Counted from the stretch's first letter, positions 25,755-35,104 are shown. The stretch is 64,000 nt of DNA from Acholeplasmatales bacterium (GCA_003477305.1 DMTN01000039.1:3391-67390); one strand, 5' to 3'. Numbers and translations: made by a program. Notes: generated by a model not told the origin, from the sequence alone.

Positions 25755-28700
25755 TCAGCGCAATTTCTGAACATCGTCGATGATGAATTGTTTCTTGTCG
25801 CTCTTCTGTTCGAGCCTTCCGACGAAGACGAGGACGGCGCCTTTCTCGAGGTCGGAAGCCGCCCTGGCGTAGGTGCGCGGGAAGAGCGTGCCTTCGGCGC
25901 TGGACAACTGGTCTTCGATTTCGACGAACGCCATCGCCTCGCCGCCTTTGGTCTTGATCTTGTTGATGCGGGAGACCATGCCGGCGAACCGGATCGAAGT
26001 TCCCAACGAATGGATTGCGTCGGACACCGTCAGAAGTCCCAAAGCGGTCAACTTCTCCGCAAAGCGGTTAAGCGGATGATGGAGGAGATTGATGCCGATC
26101 AGTTCCTTTTCGCGTTCCTGCAGGACCTCGAAATCAACCTCGGGGGAATCGATGTAGACGAAGCGGGTGGTGTCGGAATACTCGCCGAAGGACATGTAGT
26201 TGGCGATCTGCTTCTGATTGTTCGAAAGCGTCGCCCGGTTCTTGCCGAAGGAATCGAACGCCCCGACCATGATCAGGCTTTCGATCGCGCGGGCGTTCAC
26301 GTCCGTCGTCCGGCGCATGAAATCGATGAAGTCGGCGAAGGGTGCGTCGCCGCGGAGTTCTTCGATCCGTTTGGCGACCACGGGACCGATCCCGCGGATC
26401 CCCTGGAAGGGGAAGCGGAGCCCGTCCTGTTCAATCCGGAAACGGGCGCCGGAGCGGTTGATGTCGGGGGGCAGGACCTTGATCCCGAGCTTGCGGCATT
26501 CCCGCACGTAGTCGTGCGTCGCCGCGGCGGAGCCGACGGCGGCGTCGAGCAAAACCGCCATGAATTCGAACGGATGGTTCGCCTTCAGGTAGGCCATCCA
26601 GTAGGCGACGAGGGCATAGGCGACGGAGTGGGACTTGTTGAAACCGTAGTCGGCGAACTTCACGATGTAGTCGTAGATCTGGTTGGCGACATCGGAGGCG
26701 TGACCGTTTTCGGTGCACTTGCGGACGAATTTCTCGCGCTCCTTGACGAGTACGTCTTCCTTCTTCTTGGAGACGGCGCGGCGTAGCACGTCGGCTTCGC
26801 CGAGCGAATAGCCGGCGTACTGGTTGGCGATCTGCATGATCTGTTCCTGGTAGACGATGATCCCGAACGTCTCCTTGAGGATTTCCGCGAGCGCCGGATC
26901 GGGATAGCTGACCTTCGCCTTGCCGCTGCGGCGTTCGAGATAACTCGGGATGTTCGCCATCGGCCCCGGACGGAACAGCGCGACCGCCGCGGAGATGTCC
27001 TCGAAGGTCTTGATCTGCATCTGCCGCAAAAGGTTCATCATGCCGTCGCTTTCGAGTTGGAAAACGCCGAGGACATTGACGTCCTGCAAGAGCTTGAAGG
27101 TCGACGGATCATCCATCGGGATCTTGTAGATGTCGACCTTCATGCCGCGGTTCTGCTCGACGAGCTTCAGGACGCGGTCGATCGTGGTGAGGTTGGAGAT
27201 GCCGAGGAAGTCGATTTTGAGGAGGCCGATCGCTTCGAGGTCGGACGCTTCGAACTGGGTCTGGTTGAGGTCGAGCAACCCGGTGCGGACCGGCGAGAAC
27301 GTCGTGATCGGCTCGTCGGTGATCACGATGCCGGCGGCGTGGGTCGACAGGTGCTTCGGCAAATCGACCAGTTTTTCGGCGATCGTGAGCAGTTCCGCGA
27401 TTACCGGCGTCGCCATCATGTATTTGTATTTCGCGGGTTCGTTCCGTTTGAATTCGACGATCGAATTCGATGTTTCGCTCACCGATCCGGTGATCTCGCC
27501 GACGACCGCGTCGGGCGTCTTCAGGATCCGGGCGACTTCGCGGATCGCGCTCTTGCCCTGGAAGGTGCCGAAGGCGACGATGTTGGCGACGTGGTCCTTG
27601 CCGTACTTGTCGGCGACGTATTTGATCACTTCGTCGCGGCGGTCGTCGGGGAAGTCCATGTCGATGTCGGGCATCGTGATGCGTTCGGGATTGAGGAACC
27701 GCTCAAAAAAGAGATTGTGGGCGAGCGGATCGACGTCGACGATGCCGAGCACGTAACTCGTCAGCGAACCGGCCGCGGATCCGCGTCCGGGTCCGACCAG
27801 GATGCCCTTCTTCTTGGCGTACAGGACGAAATCCCAGACGACCAAAAAATAATCGGAATAGCCCATCCCGTCGATCGTCGCGAGTTCCCAGTCGAGCCGC
27901 TTGCGATACGCTTCCGGCGCCATCTTGCGCCGGTCGGCGGAGGTCGTGACGAGTCTTCGCGCGAGTCCCTTTTCCGCCATGCGGCGGAGTTCGGCGGCGG
28001 CCGTGGTACCCGCCGGAAGCGGGTAGCGCGGCAGGCGCCTGGTATGAAAATCGATCGTCACGGCGGATTGTTCGATCAACCGTTCGGTGTTGGCGACGGC
28101 GCGGCGGTACTCGCCGTACATCTTCGTCAACCGTTCCGGCGTCTTGTAGTCGTAGACGGCGTCCGCCGCAAGGAAAAGCCCTTCGTTCAGACTATTCTCC
28201 TCGTGCAAAATCTGCGCGAGCATCTTCGAGGCGGGAATGTCGTCGGGTTCCATATAGTTCACGCGGTTGAAAACCACCGGCCGGCCGATCTCCGAAAGGA
28301 CCGGGGCGATCTTCATTTCGCTTTCGAAATCATTCGTGTCGAGCCCGAGGTAACTCTCCGGGAGAAGCTGGGTCACGCTGCGCCAAAGGTCGACCGCGCC
28401 GGGCAGGTCGCCTTCGACGATCAAGGTCGCGAGCGCGCCTTGATACAGCGGCGCGACGAAGAAAAGGCCTTCGGAATGTGCGGCGAGGACGTCGATCGAC
28501 AGCGCCTTCGTTCCCGTGCCGAGAAGCGACGCCAGTTCGATCAGACGATGGTATCCGGCGTCATTTTGGGCGAACGCCGAAAAGGGGAGTTGCATCCCCT
28601 GTCCCACGATCGCCGGAAACGCCATTCCGAGGATCGGCTTGATGCCGGCTTCCACGCACTTCCGGTAGAACTTGATCGTTGCGAACATATTCTGTTCATC

Positions 28701-28817
28701 GGCGATCCCGAGTGCGGTGAATCCGTCCGTTTTCGCCCGTCCGACGATGCGGTCACAATCGATGAGCGACCCGTTGAACGAGTATCCCGTTTGAACGAAA
28801 AGATTGCTTTTGAGCAT
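25755..28817 (-). CDS. dnaE: DNA polymerase III alpha subunit, DnaE type
   Basis: The 1020-residue DNA polymerase has the catalytic PDIDMDFPDDRR (two metal-binding Asp) and the third Asp in IDFLGISNL, with GPGRGSAAGSLTSYVLGI, a helix-hairpin-helix region and a C-terminal OB-fold domain. The N-terminal PHP domain lacks the usual metal-binding His-x-His: the first motif reads FVQTGYSFNGS (residues 7-17), so the PHP site is likely inactive. I chose ATG 28815-28817 since GGTGG and a TATAAT lie upstream; a longer frame adds 43 unrelated residues. It is shorter than B. subtilis DnaE (about 1115). Confidence 0.95.
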   Translation of the reverse strand: MLKSNLFVQTGYSFNGSLIDCDRIVGRAKTDGFTALGIADEQNMFATIKFYRKCVEAGIKPILGMAFPAIVGQGMQLPFSAFAQNDAGYHRLIELASLLGTGTKALSIDVLAAHSEGLFFVAPLYQGALATLIVEGDLPGAVDLWRSVTQLLPESYLGLDTNDFESEMKIAPVLSEIGRPVVFNRVNYMEPDDIPASKMLAQILHEENSLNEGLFLAADAVYDYKTPERLTKMYGEYRRAVANTERLIEQSAVTIDFHTRRLPRYPLPAGTTAAAELRRMAEKGLARRLVTTSADRRKMAPEAYRKRLDWELATIDGMGYSDYFLVVWDFVLYAKKKGILVGPGRGSAAGSLTSYVLGIVDVDPLAHNLFFERFLNPERITMPDIDMDFPDDRRDEVIKYVADKYGKDHVANIVAFGTFQGKSAIREVARILKTPDAVVGEITGSVSETSNSIVEFKRNEPAKYKYMMATPVIAELLTIAEKLVDLPKHLSTHAAGIVITDEPITTFSPVRTGLLDLNQTQFEASDLEAIGLLKIDFLGISNLTTIDRVLKLVEQNRGMKVDIYKIPMDDPSTFKLLQDVNVLGVFQLESDGMMNLLRQMQIKTFEDISAAVALFRPGPMANIPSYLERRSGKAKVSYPDPALAEILKETFGIIVYQEQIMQIANQYAGYSLGEADVLRRAVSKKKEDVLVKEREKFVRKCTENGHASDVANQIYDYIVKFADYGFNKSHSVAYALVAYWMAYLKANHPFEFMAVLLDAAVGSAAATHDYVRECRKLGIKVLPPDINRSGARFRIEQDGLRFPFQGIRGIGPVVAKRIEELRGDAPFADFIDFMRRTTDVNARAIESLIMVGAFDSFGKNRATLSNNQKQIANYMSFGEYSDTTRFVYIDSPEVDFEVLQEREKELIGINLLHHPLNRFAEKLTALGLLTVSDAIHSLGTSIRFAGMVSRINKIKTKGGEAMAFVEIEDQLSSAEGTLFPRTYARAASDLEKGAVLVFVGRLEQKSDKKQFIIDDVQKLR

Positions 28818-28864
28818 GTCATCCACCGGCTCGATTATACCATACCGCCGCGCTTTCCGATAGG

Positions 28865-30190
28865 CTACTTCTTGCGGAAGATCAAAAACAGGCCGACCAC
28901 GGCGCACGCCCCGGACAGGACCTCGACGAACGGGAAGGCCTCCCACCAGGACATCGGAACCGGGGCCGCGACGATCGTAAACGACACCGTCCGATAGGGT
29001 TCTCCGTCAAAATAGAGGACGAGTTCGTAGGTTCCCGGATCCGTCACCGCAAGCGTCCCGGCGACGCCGATCCCGCCGAGCACGGCGGTCCCGTTGAGTG
29101 CGATCGTGACGCCTCCCTCGTAAACGCCGCCGTCTTCGACCCCCGCGGCCGACGGCAGGATCGCAAAGGCGATCGTGCGGAGGTATCCGTTGGCGGCGTA
29201 GACGGTGAGCACGTGTCGCCCGGGGATCCGATACGGATCTCCCGCGGCGTAGGGCGCCTCGTCGATCATGAGTGCGGATGCGTTTGAAAAGATGCGGATC
29301 GCATCGGTCGTCTGAAAGTCGTCGGCGATGTTGGCGACATACGGACGGATCACGAACGAAAGCGTCTTCCGATATCCGTTTTCACCCGCGATCGCAAGCT
29401 CATGGTTGCCCGGCATCGCAAAAACGTCGCCCGATGCGTACGGCGCGCCATCGATCGAAAGAACCCCTTTTGCGGTGATCGTCACCCCTTCGTCGTAGGT
29501 CCCGCCGGCGATGACGCCCGCGATCAGCGGATCGACGGTGACGCAGGCGCGGTAGACGTATTCGCCGTCGGACACCGTCAGTTCATAGATCCCGGGTTCC
29601 TCGATCAGGATTTGATCGACATCGGCGCCGTCGATCGTCGCAAAGCCGCGATACTGATAGGCAAACGAACCTTCCGCCGCAAGTTCTTCCGGCAGGGTCG
29701 TTTCCGCAAGCGACGCGTCGAAGACATAATCGGCCGCATGCGCGTCGTCTTTTGACAAGACCAGCAGATGGCCGTGGTTGTTGTATCCGGTCATCAGGCC
29801 GGGTACGCCCGCACGATCAAGATAGCTCCCGTCGCGGGTGAAGGTGAGGATCTCCGTCTTGCGAAGCGACGACCCGCCGCTTCCGGGAATCCCGCGGGTT
29901 TCGGTCACGAGCGTGAAGACGTCGTCCGCGAGAATCGCGAAGTAGATGAACGTCTCGTCATTGCCGCCATCGTACAGATAGGTCGCGATCTCCGCATGGG
30001 TCGAAGCGTCGGTGATGCGAAGCCACGCGTCGCCGTCAAACGGATCCGCCGATTTGACGAGACGTCCGAATTCATAGAGCCGGCCGTCCCACAAGACGCC
30101 GCCGGGACCGGCGTCGATCGCCGGCGAGCCGACGGGATCGACGGGGATCGCGATGAACATGAGGCAAACCAGAAGACTCAAAATTGACAT
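28865..30190 (-). CDS. Secreted, C-terminally anchored surface protein with repeated beta domains
   Basis: A 441-residue exported protein that I do not recognise as a named family. An N-terminal hydrophobic signal segment is followed by a 200-residue domain with many aromatic and glycine residues. Then come three similar segments of about 75-85 residues, each with a GGTYDEGVTI-like start, a YASGD or YAAGDPY stretch and a final PGNHEL or PGRHVL-like strand, resembling Ig-like domains. A C-terminal membrane helix with RKK at the end anchors it to the membrane. GAGGAGG precedes the ATG, and this site is part of the ackA terminator stem. Confidence 0.72.
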   Translation of the reverse strand: MSILSLLVCLMFIAIPVDPVGSPAIDAGPGGVLWDGRLYEFGRLVKSADPFDGDAWLRITDASTHAEIATYLYDGGNDETFIYFAILADDVFTLVTETRGIPGSGGSSLRKTEILTFTRDGSYLDRAGVPGLMTGYNNHGHLLVLSKDDAHAADYVFDASLAETTLPEELAAEGSFAYQYRGFATIDGADVDQILIEEPGIYELTVSDGEYVYRACVTVDPLIAGVIAGGTYDEGVTITAKGVLSIDGAPYASGDVFAMPGNHELAIAGENGYRKTLSFVIRPYVANIADDFQTTDAIRIFSNASALMIDEAPYAAGDPYRIPGRHVLTVYAANGYLRTIAFAILPSAAGVEDGGVYEGGVTIALNGTAVLGGIGVAGTLAVTDPGTYELVLYFDGEPYRTVSFTIVAAPVPMSWWEAFPFVEVLSGACAVVGLFLIFRKK

Positions 30191-30230
30191 GAAAAAAACC
30201 TCCTCGCATCAATGATACGCGGGAGGTTCT
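30191..30230 (-). terminator. ackA terminator overlapping the next gene's ribosome binding site
   Basis: A long stem (30197-30210 with 30214-30228, a few bulges) ends in TTTTTTTC on the minus strand. The 3' stem strand contains GAGGAGG, the ribosome binding site of the surface protein gene. Confidence 0.75.
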
Positions 30231-30252
30231 CTCATTCTTTATCGACGTGTCT

Positions 30253-31443
30253 TCAGGCGTGGATCAAACGGACCGTATCGCGGGCGATCATGACTTCCTC
30301 ATTGGTCGGGACGACCCAGACCTGGATCTTCGAATCCGGGGTCGAGATCAGCCGTTCGACGCCGCGGCATTCGTTCTTGGCCTCGTCGATCGCAACGCCG
30401 AGGGCGGTCAAACGCGCGCAGATGATCGAGCGGGTCGAAGGCGCGTTTTCGCCGATGCCGGCGGTGAAGACGATCGCGTCGGCGCCGCCGACATAGCAGT
30501 GATAACTGGCGACATAGTCGGCGATCCGCTTCGCCTGGACGTCGAGGGCGAGGCGGGCGCGGGCGTTTCCGCGGTTGGCCGCATCCCAGAGGTCGCGCGA
30601 ATCGGAGGAAACGCCGGAGACGCCGAGATAACCGGACTGCTTGTTCAGGATGGCCGTGATCTCCCTGGCGGACTTGCCCTTCTTGACCATCATGTATTCG
30701 ATGACGGCGGGATCGATGTTGCCGGAGCGGGTGCCCATCGGAATGCCTTCGAGCGGGGTGAACCCCATCGAGGTATCGATCGAGACGCCGCCCTTGACGG
30801 CGCAGATCGAGGCGCCGTTGCCAAGATGGCAGACGACGACGTTCACGTCCTTGGGTTCTTTGCCCATCAGGACGGCGACGCGTTCGGAAACATATTTGTG
30901 AGACGTGCCGTGAAAACCGTATTTGCGGACCGCATGGCGTTCGTACCAGTCGTAGGGAACGGCGTACATATACGCCTCTTCCGGCATGTGAGCATGGAAG
31001 GCGGTGTCGAAGACGGCGACCTGCTTCACGGTGGGAAGGATTTCCTTGAAGGCCTTGATGCCCGTGAGGTTCGGGATCAGATGCAGCGGCGCGAGGTCGA
31101 CGAGTTCCTCGAGGATCGCGATCTCCTTGTCGGTGATCAGAACCGACTCGGTGAGGACGTCGGCGCCGTGGACGACGCGGTGGCCGACGCCTTCGATTTC
31201 GTCGAAGGACTGGATCACGCCGAGTTCGATCAGCTTGTCGAGAACGAGCTTGGTGGCGACGGCGTGGTTGTCGATGTCGAACATCTGCTGGATTTTTTCG
31301 CCGTTCACCTTGATCGTGAAGACGGAGTCCTTCATGCCGATGCGTTCGACGATGCCGGTGGTGATCACCGTTTCCTCGGGCATGCCGATGAGTTGGAATT
31401 TGAGGGATGAGCTGCCGGCGTTGACCGCCATGATTTTTGCCAT
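30253..31443 (-). CDS. ackA: Acetate kinase
   Basis: Interconverts acetyl phosphate and acetate with ATP gain, the final step of fermentative energy conservation. The 396 residues include the starting motif MAKIMAVNAGSSSLKF, the catalytic region GFHGTSHKYV, GNGASICAV and the phosphate-binding TAGIGEN. ATG 31441-31443 is chosen because AGGAGAAC precedes it; an upstream in-frame ATG adds nine residues only. It follows the YtxK-like methyltransferase gene by 27 bases, a pairing conserved in many Bacillota. pta is not in the window. Confidence 0.97.
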   Translation of the reverse strand: MAKIMAVNAGSSSLKFQLIGMPEETVITTGIVERIGMKDSVFTIKVNGEKIQQMFDIDNHAVATKLVLDKLIELGVIQSFDEIEGVGHRVVHGADVLTESVLITDKEIAILEELVDLAPLHLIPNLTGIKAFKEILPTVKQVAVFDTAFHAHMPEEAYMYAVPYDWYERHAVRKYGFHGTSHKYVSERVAVLMGKEPKDVNVVVCHLGNGASICAVKGGVSIDTSMGFTPLEGIPMGTRSGNIDPAVIEYMMVKKGKSAREITAILNKQSGYLGVSGVSSDSRDLWDAANRGNARARLALDVQAKRIADYVASYHCYVGGADAIVFTAGIGENAPSTRSIICARLTALGVAIDEAKNECRGVERLISTPDSKIQVWVVPTNEEVMIARDTVRLIHA

Positions 31444-31470
31444 TGTCTTTGTTCTCCTATGTTTGATCAA

Positions 31471-32406
31471 TCAGCGAAGATTGTCGGTAAACCAGATGTT
31501 GATGCCCTGGATCGCGCGGGCCGCGGCTTCGGCGTCCTCGAAGGACGGGATGTCGGCGAGCAGGACCTTGGAAGGCGCTTTGGCGCCGCCGCGCGCGTTC
31601 TGCATGATGAGGATGCTCTTCCCCATTCCCCGGAACATCGCATCGGGCAGTTTGACAAGCCCGACGACATTCCATGCGCCGTGGATCACGGTGCGGAACG
31701 CGTCCGCGCCGGGAATCGTGAAGAAATCGTTTTCGATCAGGCCGACGAACCAGCCGTCGTCCTTCACGTTGGCGCGGTGATGCTTGATCACCTCGTACGG
31801 GAAGTACGCGCCGTCGTCGACGATGCGCGACGGCGGAAAATCGGTGAGAAGGACGTCCGCGGCGACGCCGGCGAAGGAAAACGTATCCTGACAAAAGACA
31901 TCGTCGCCCGCGTCGGTCATGGAAAACATCGCTTCGGCGATTTTATAGGCGGTCAGGTCGACCTCGACGCCGTAGAGTTTCGTGGTGCGGTCGAGGTTGT
32001 TCGCGGCGGTGACGAGCAGGTTGCCGGTGCCGACGAGCGGATCGAACAGCACGAGCGGACCGGCGGGGATCAGTCTGCCGATCAGGTAGGCGGCGAAGAT
32101 GCCGATCGTGTCGGGGGTCATATCGGAATTCGGACGGCGGACATGTTTGAACCCTTTGAGGATGCAGAGTTGAAGGGCCTTGCGCACTTCTTCCTTCTGG
32201 AATTCGATTTTCTTCACCGGCCGAAGCCGGGCGGCCGCCTTGCGGCGCGATCCCTCCGGCATTTCCGGTCCGACGCTGCCGGCATGGATCGCCGCGCAGG
32301 CTTCGACGATGCCCTGAAGGTATGGCGTCTTGGCGTTTTCGTAGAGCAGGGACGCATATCCGTCCACCGCATCATAAATGATTTCTATATTATCTTTGTT
32401 TAACAT
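31471..32406 (-). CDS. Class I SAM-dependent methyltransferase (YtxK-like)
   Basis: A 311-residue predicted methyltransferase. The central motif FDPLVGTGNLLVTAANNL (SAM-binding), then LYGVEVDLTAYKIAEAMF, and the catalytic LLTDFPPSRI, where the last reads as a DPPY-like motif. It resembles the N6-adenine methyltransferase-like YtxK family, whose substrate is not established. A long helical N-terminal domain precedes the catalytic core. GAGGTGG precedes the ATG. It is upstream of ackA in the same direction and divergent from yidD; TGTTACAAT at about 32425 may be an extended -10. Confidence 0.85.
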   Translation of the reverse strand: MLNKDNIEIIYDAVDGYASLLYENAKTPYLQGIVEACAAIHAGSVGPEMPEGSRRKAAARLRPVKKIEFQKEEVRKALQLCILKGFKHVRRPNSDMTPDTIGIFAAYLIGRLIPAGPLVLFDPLVGTGNLLVTAANNLDRTTKLYGVEVDLTAYKIAEAMFSMTDAGDDVFCQDTFSFAGVAADVLLTDFPPSRIVDDGAYFPYEVIKHHRANVKDDGWFVGLIENDFFTIPGADAFRTVIHGAWNVVGLVKLPDAMFRGMGKSILIMQNARGGAKAPSKVLLADIPSFEDAEAAARAIQGINIWFTDNLR

Positions 32407-32518
32407 AAATCCACCTCAACTATTGTAACATACCGTCGTGCGATTCACAAGCACAGACGCAGCCGACGACCTTGTCGCAAAATGACGCGTTCGTGGTACA
32501 ATGGAAGCGGTGATCCCC

Positions 32519-32785
32519 GTGCGAAAATGGATGATAAAACTGATTCACAAGTATCAAACGACCTTCGCGGGTCGGCCGGCGCGCTGCCGCTACCATCCGA
32601 CCTGTTCGAACTATGCGATCGAAGCCTATGAAAACTACAACTTCTTCTACGCCACGATCCTCACGATCTGGCGGATTTTACGATGCAATCCGCTGTTCAA
32701 GGGCGGGTATGACCCGATCCCGAAGTACAAGAAGATCCTGAAGGCGGAACTGAAAGCCGAAAAGGAGAACAACGACGCTCGTTGA
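32519..32785 (+). CDS. yidD: Membrane protein insertion efficiency factor YidD
   Basis: A small (about 88-residue) protein that assists YidC-dependent membrane insertion. The family signature CRYHPTCSNYAIEAYENYN and RCNPLFKGGYDP is complete. The start is uncertain: the first in-frame ATG (32501) overlaps the -10 hexamer TACAAT, so I use the GTG at 32519, which has GGTGA just upstream. The usual family opening, MIKLIHKYQ, would give an ATG at 32531. The C-terminal tail is rich in Lys and Glu. It is monocistronic with a compact terminator that overlaps the 3' end of the converging antiporter gene. Confidence 0.88.
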   Translation: MRKWMIKLIHKYQTTFAGRPARCRYHPTCSNYAIEAYENYNFFYATILTIWRILRCNPLFKGGYDPIPKYKKILKAELKAEKENNDAR

Positions 32786-32800
32786 AGCGTCATTTTTTTT
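32773..32800 (+). terminator. yidD terminator
   Basis: Stem gacgct/agcgtc (32774-32779 with 32786-32791), followed by a run of eight T (32793-32800). Confidence 0.8.
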
Positions 32801-34142
32801 CGGGCAAAGCGGTTTCCGCATGGTGGTCGTCGTGCTCGTCGGGATGACCGGTGAAATACATCAGTTTCGGGTCGATTTCATGCGCGTCGACCAACGCCTT
32901 GCGAGAGAAGAACGGACCGACGAACTGATAGAGGATGCCGGCGATCAAAATGACCATGAAGAGCGTTTTGCGCCATTCTTCCGGAAGCGATTCCTCATGG
33001 AGCACGACCTGTGCCATACCGATCGAGACGGTCGCCTGCGGAAGCAGGGCGCGGACGAGGAATTTGAGGACTTTTGGATCGGTCTTTTTGATTTTCGAAC
33101 CGATGAAGATGCCGATCTGCTTGCCGGCGACGCGGACGACCGCGTAGGCAAGGACGAGGATCAGGATGAACCACCAGACCGCCTCGACGCTTTGCATTTC
33201 CATCACGAACTGGGCGCCGATCAGGGCGAAGAAAACGAGGATGAACGGCGGCGTGAACCCGTCGACCGCCTCATCGTTTTCCTTGCGGAGATCCTTCGGG
33301 ATGAAGTTCGTGAAGAAAATTCCCATGAACATCGGGGTGAGAATCGGCGAAAGCACGAAATGCACTTCGCCGATTTGCCAGTCGTGCAGCGCCAGCGCGG
33401 CCGTGAGCAGAACGGCGGCGACGGTTTCGGTGAGGAAGGTCTGCTTATATTCGGGATCGCGGCGTTTCGCGAGTTTGATGAAGATCGCGAGCAAGGCGCC
33501 GATGATGGCGCCGACCGCGATCGATCCGACGATTTCCAGGAATGGTTCGGCGATCGCGACTTCGGGATTCGGGGATCCTCCCGCGGCGGCGGCGCCGGCG
33601 ATTGCGAGCGCGACCGAGAAGAGGATGACGCTGACGATGTCGTCCATCCCGATGTGCGGCATGATCGCGTTCGTCAGATGTCCTTTGGTCTTGTATTTGC
33701 GCGACAGGACCATGATCGTTTCGGGCGAGGTCGCGGTGGCGATGACGCCGACGATGATGGCCATGTACCACGGCGCGCCGAACAGGATGAACAGAAGCGT
33801 CACGAGGCCGATCGTGAAGACCGCCTGCGTGAGAACGATCACGGCGACTTCCGAGAAGTTCGCCCGCAGCGATTTTCGATGCAGCCGCGTACCGAGTTCG
33901 AACGCGATGAACGCGAGCGCGACGTTCGACAGGATCGAAAGACTGCCATAGACGGATTCGCCGTCCGCGAAGAGCAAAAAGCCGCCGAGGATCAACCCGG
34001 AGACGAAATACCCCGTGATCGACGGGAGCCGGATCGTTTCGGCGAGGCGACCGAGGATCGCGCCGATGGCGATGACGACCGCCAAAACGGCGAGCGCGTT
34101 GAAGAACGATTCGTTGATGATGGAAAGAAACAGTGCGGGCAT
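32790..34142 (-). CDS. Cation:proton antiporter (CPA2 family)
   Basis: A 450-residue integral membrane protein with about twelve to thirteen hydrophobic segments. The Na+/H+ exchanger-like domain is recognised from ITGYFVSGLILGGFLL and SNVALAFIAFELGTRLHRKSL in the first half and ATATSPETIMVLSRKYKTKG, which resembles the fifth-helix region of Kef/Nap proteins. Transported ion (Na+ or K+) cannot be told. There is no TrkA-like regulatory domain at the C-terminus; it ends in a His/Asp-rich tail (PDEHDDHHAETA) that could bind metal. GAGGAGG precedes the start. Confidence 0.9.
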   Translation of the reverse strand: MPALFLSIINESFFNALAVLAVVIAIGAILGRLAETIRLPSITGYFVSGLILGGFLLFADGESVYGSLSILSNVALAFIAFELGTRLHRKSLRANFSEVAVIVLTQAVFTIGLVTLLFILFGAPWYMAIIVGVIATATSPETIMVLSRKYKTKGHLTNAIMPHIGMDDIVSVILFSVALAIAGAAAAGGSPNPEVAIAEPFLEIVGSIAVGAIIGALLAIFIKLAKRRDPEYKQTFLTETVAAVLLTAALALHDWQIGEVHFVLSPILTPMFMGIFFTNFIPKDLRKENDEAVDGFTPPFILVFFALIGAQFVMEMQSVEAVWWFILILVLAYAVVRVAGKQIGIFIGSKIKKTDPKVLKFLVRALLPQATVSIGMAQVVLHEESLPEEWRKTLFMVILIAGILYQFVGPFFSRKALVDAHEIDPKLMYFTGHPDEHDDHHAETALPEKK

Positions 34143-34172
34143 GAGAATCCTCCTCGGGAGTGCGACGTAATC

Positions 34173-34200
34173 ATTATATCGTACGGGAAGCGTTTTTCAA
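34173..34200 (-). promoter_or_regulatory. Promoter of the cation:proton antiporter gene
   Basis: TTGAAA (34195-34200) and TATAAT (34173-34178) on the minus strand with a 16-base spacer. Confidence 0.6.
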
Positions 34201-34252
34201 AATGAAATAGCGGACTCCCGACGAAACCGCAACGGCGGCTTCTTTCCCCGGT

Positions 34253-34696
34253 TCAATCGTCGATGACTTCGACGGCATCGCTTGCGAGCCGATAGACGTC
34301 GCTGATCTTGTCGGCGATTTCGCCTAAGATCGCCTCGCCTTCGAGCCCGTCCTTCCGCATGTAGTCGAATTGGCGACGAACCATGTGGTTCTGCGGCATG
34401 AAGACGATCCGATAGGCGACGCCGTCTTCCGAGAAATCGACTTCAAGCGTCGATCCGTCCTTGAACTGGGCGCGATGTTCTTGAATGATCTTGCCGTCGG
34501 GGCTACGGGAAATCAGTTCGTACGAGCGTTGTATCGGCGCCCCGCCGAAATCGATCCGCTCCAGGAAATCCCGGCTTCCCGGAACGCGTTGGCACGCGAT
34601 CAGGCTTTCAAACGCCGAGGTCGGTTTTTCCACCGCTTTCGCAATCCAGCGATCGACATCGTTCTTCGCTTTTTTCCCAAACCGCCATAGCGCCAT
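34253..34696 (-). CDS. Hypothetical protein, 147 aa
   Basis: I do not recognise this family. It is a soluble protein with a basic N-terminus (MALWRFGKKAKNDVDRWIAK), a central beta-strand-rich part (QRSYELISRSPDGKIIQEHRA...), and an acidic C-terminal helix. No signal peptide, membrane segment or catalytic motif is visible. ATG 34694-34696 is chosen because GGAGGGTTC lies just before it. It stands between the antiporter and the tRNA cluster terminator. Confidence 0.6.
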   Translation of the reverse strand: MALWRFGKKAKNDVDRWIAKAVEKPTSAFESLIACQRVPGSRDFLERIDFGGAPIQRSYELISRSPDGKIIQEHRAQFKDGSTLEVDFSEDGVAYRIVFMPQNHMVRRQFDYMRKDGLEGEAILGEIADKISDVYRLASDAVEVIDD

Positions 34697-34774
34697 ATGA
34701 ACCCTCCGTCCGGCCGCGTTCCGCCGGTGCCCAATCAATTATAGCACGTTCCACCGCCGTCTTCACCGCCTAAA

Positions 34775-34812
34775 ACAAAAAAGCACCGGCGCTTTCGCCG
34801 ATGCTTTTTTCG
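34775..34812 (-). terminator. Terminator of the His-Gln-Lys-Leu tRNA operon
   Basis: A GC-rich hairpin (about 34781-34791 with 34797-34806) flanked by A and T runs. On the minus strand it follows the tRNA-Leu gene and ends in TTTTTTG. Confidence 0.75.
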
Positions 34813-34833
34813 CTATCGTAATCGACTTGAAGA

Positions 34834-34918
<85 letters not shown>

Positions 34919-34931
34919 GCCGATTGAAAGA

Positions 34932-35007
34932 TGGTGACCCGCAGGCGATTTGAACGCCTGACCCTTTGATTAAAAGTCAAATGCTCTACCAACTGAGCTA
35001 GCGGGTC
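34932..35007 (-). tRNA. tRNA-Lys (anticodon TTT)
   Basis: 76 bases with encoded CCA. Acceptor GACCCGC pairs with GCGGGTC; the anticodon loop reads CTTTTAA; T-loop GTTCAAATC is normal. Confidence 0.95.
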
Positions 35008-35010
35008 GAT

Positions 35011-35085
35011 TGGCTGGGCTAGCTAGAGTTGAACTAGCGGTCTCGGAGTCAAAGTCCGATGCCTTAACCACTTGGCTATAGCCCA
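35011..35085 (-). tRNA. tRNA-Gln (anticodon TTG)
   Basis: 75 bases with encoded CCA. The acceptor starts TGGGCTA, the anticodon loop reads CTTTGAC, and the T-loop is GTTCAACTC. It lies three bases upstream of tRNA-Lys in transcription order. Confidence 0.93.
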
Positions 35086-35104
35086 ATCTTTTGCGAAACA
35101 CGAG

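Noticed and set aside
27057..28997. 646-codon open frame on the plus strand
   Set aside because: Antisense shadow of dnaE; no recognisable domain and no ribosome binding site.
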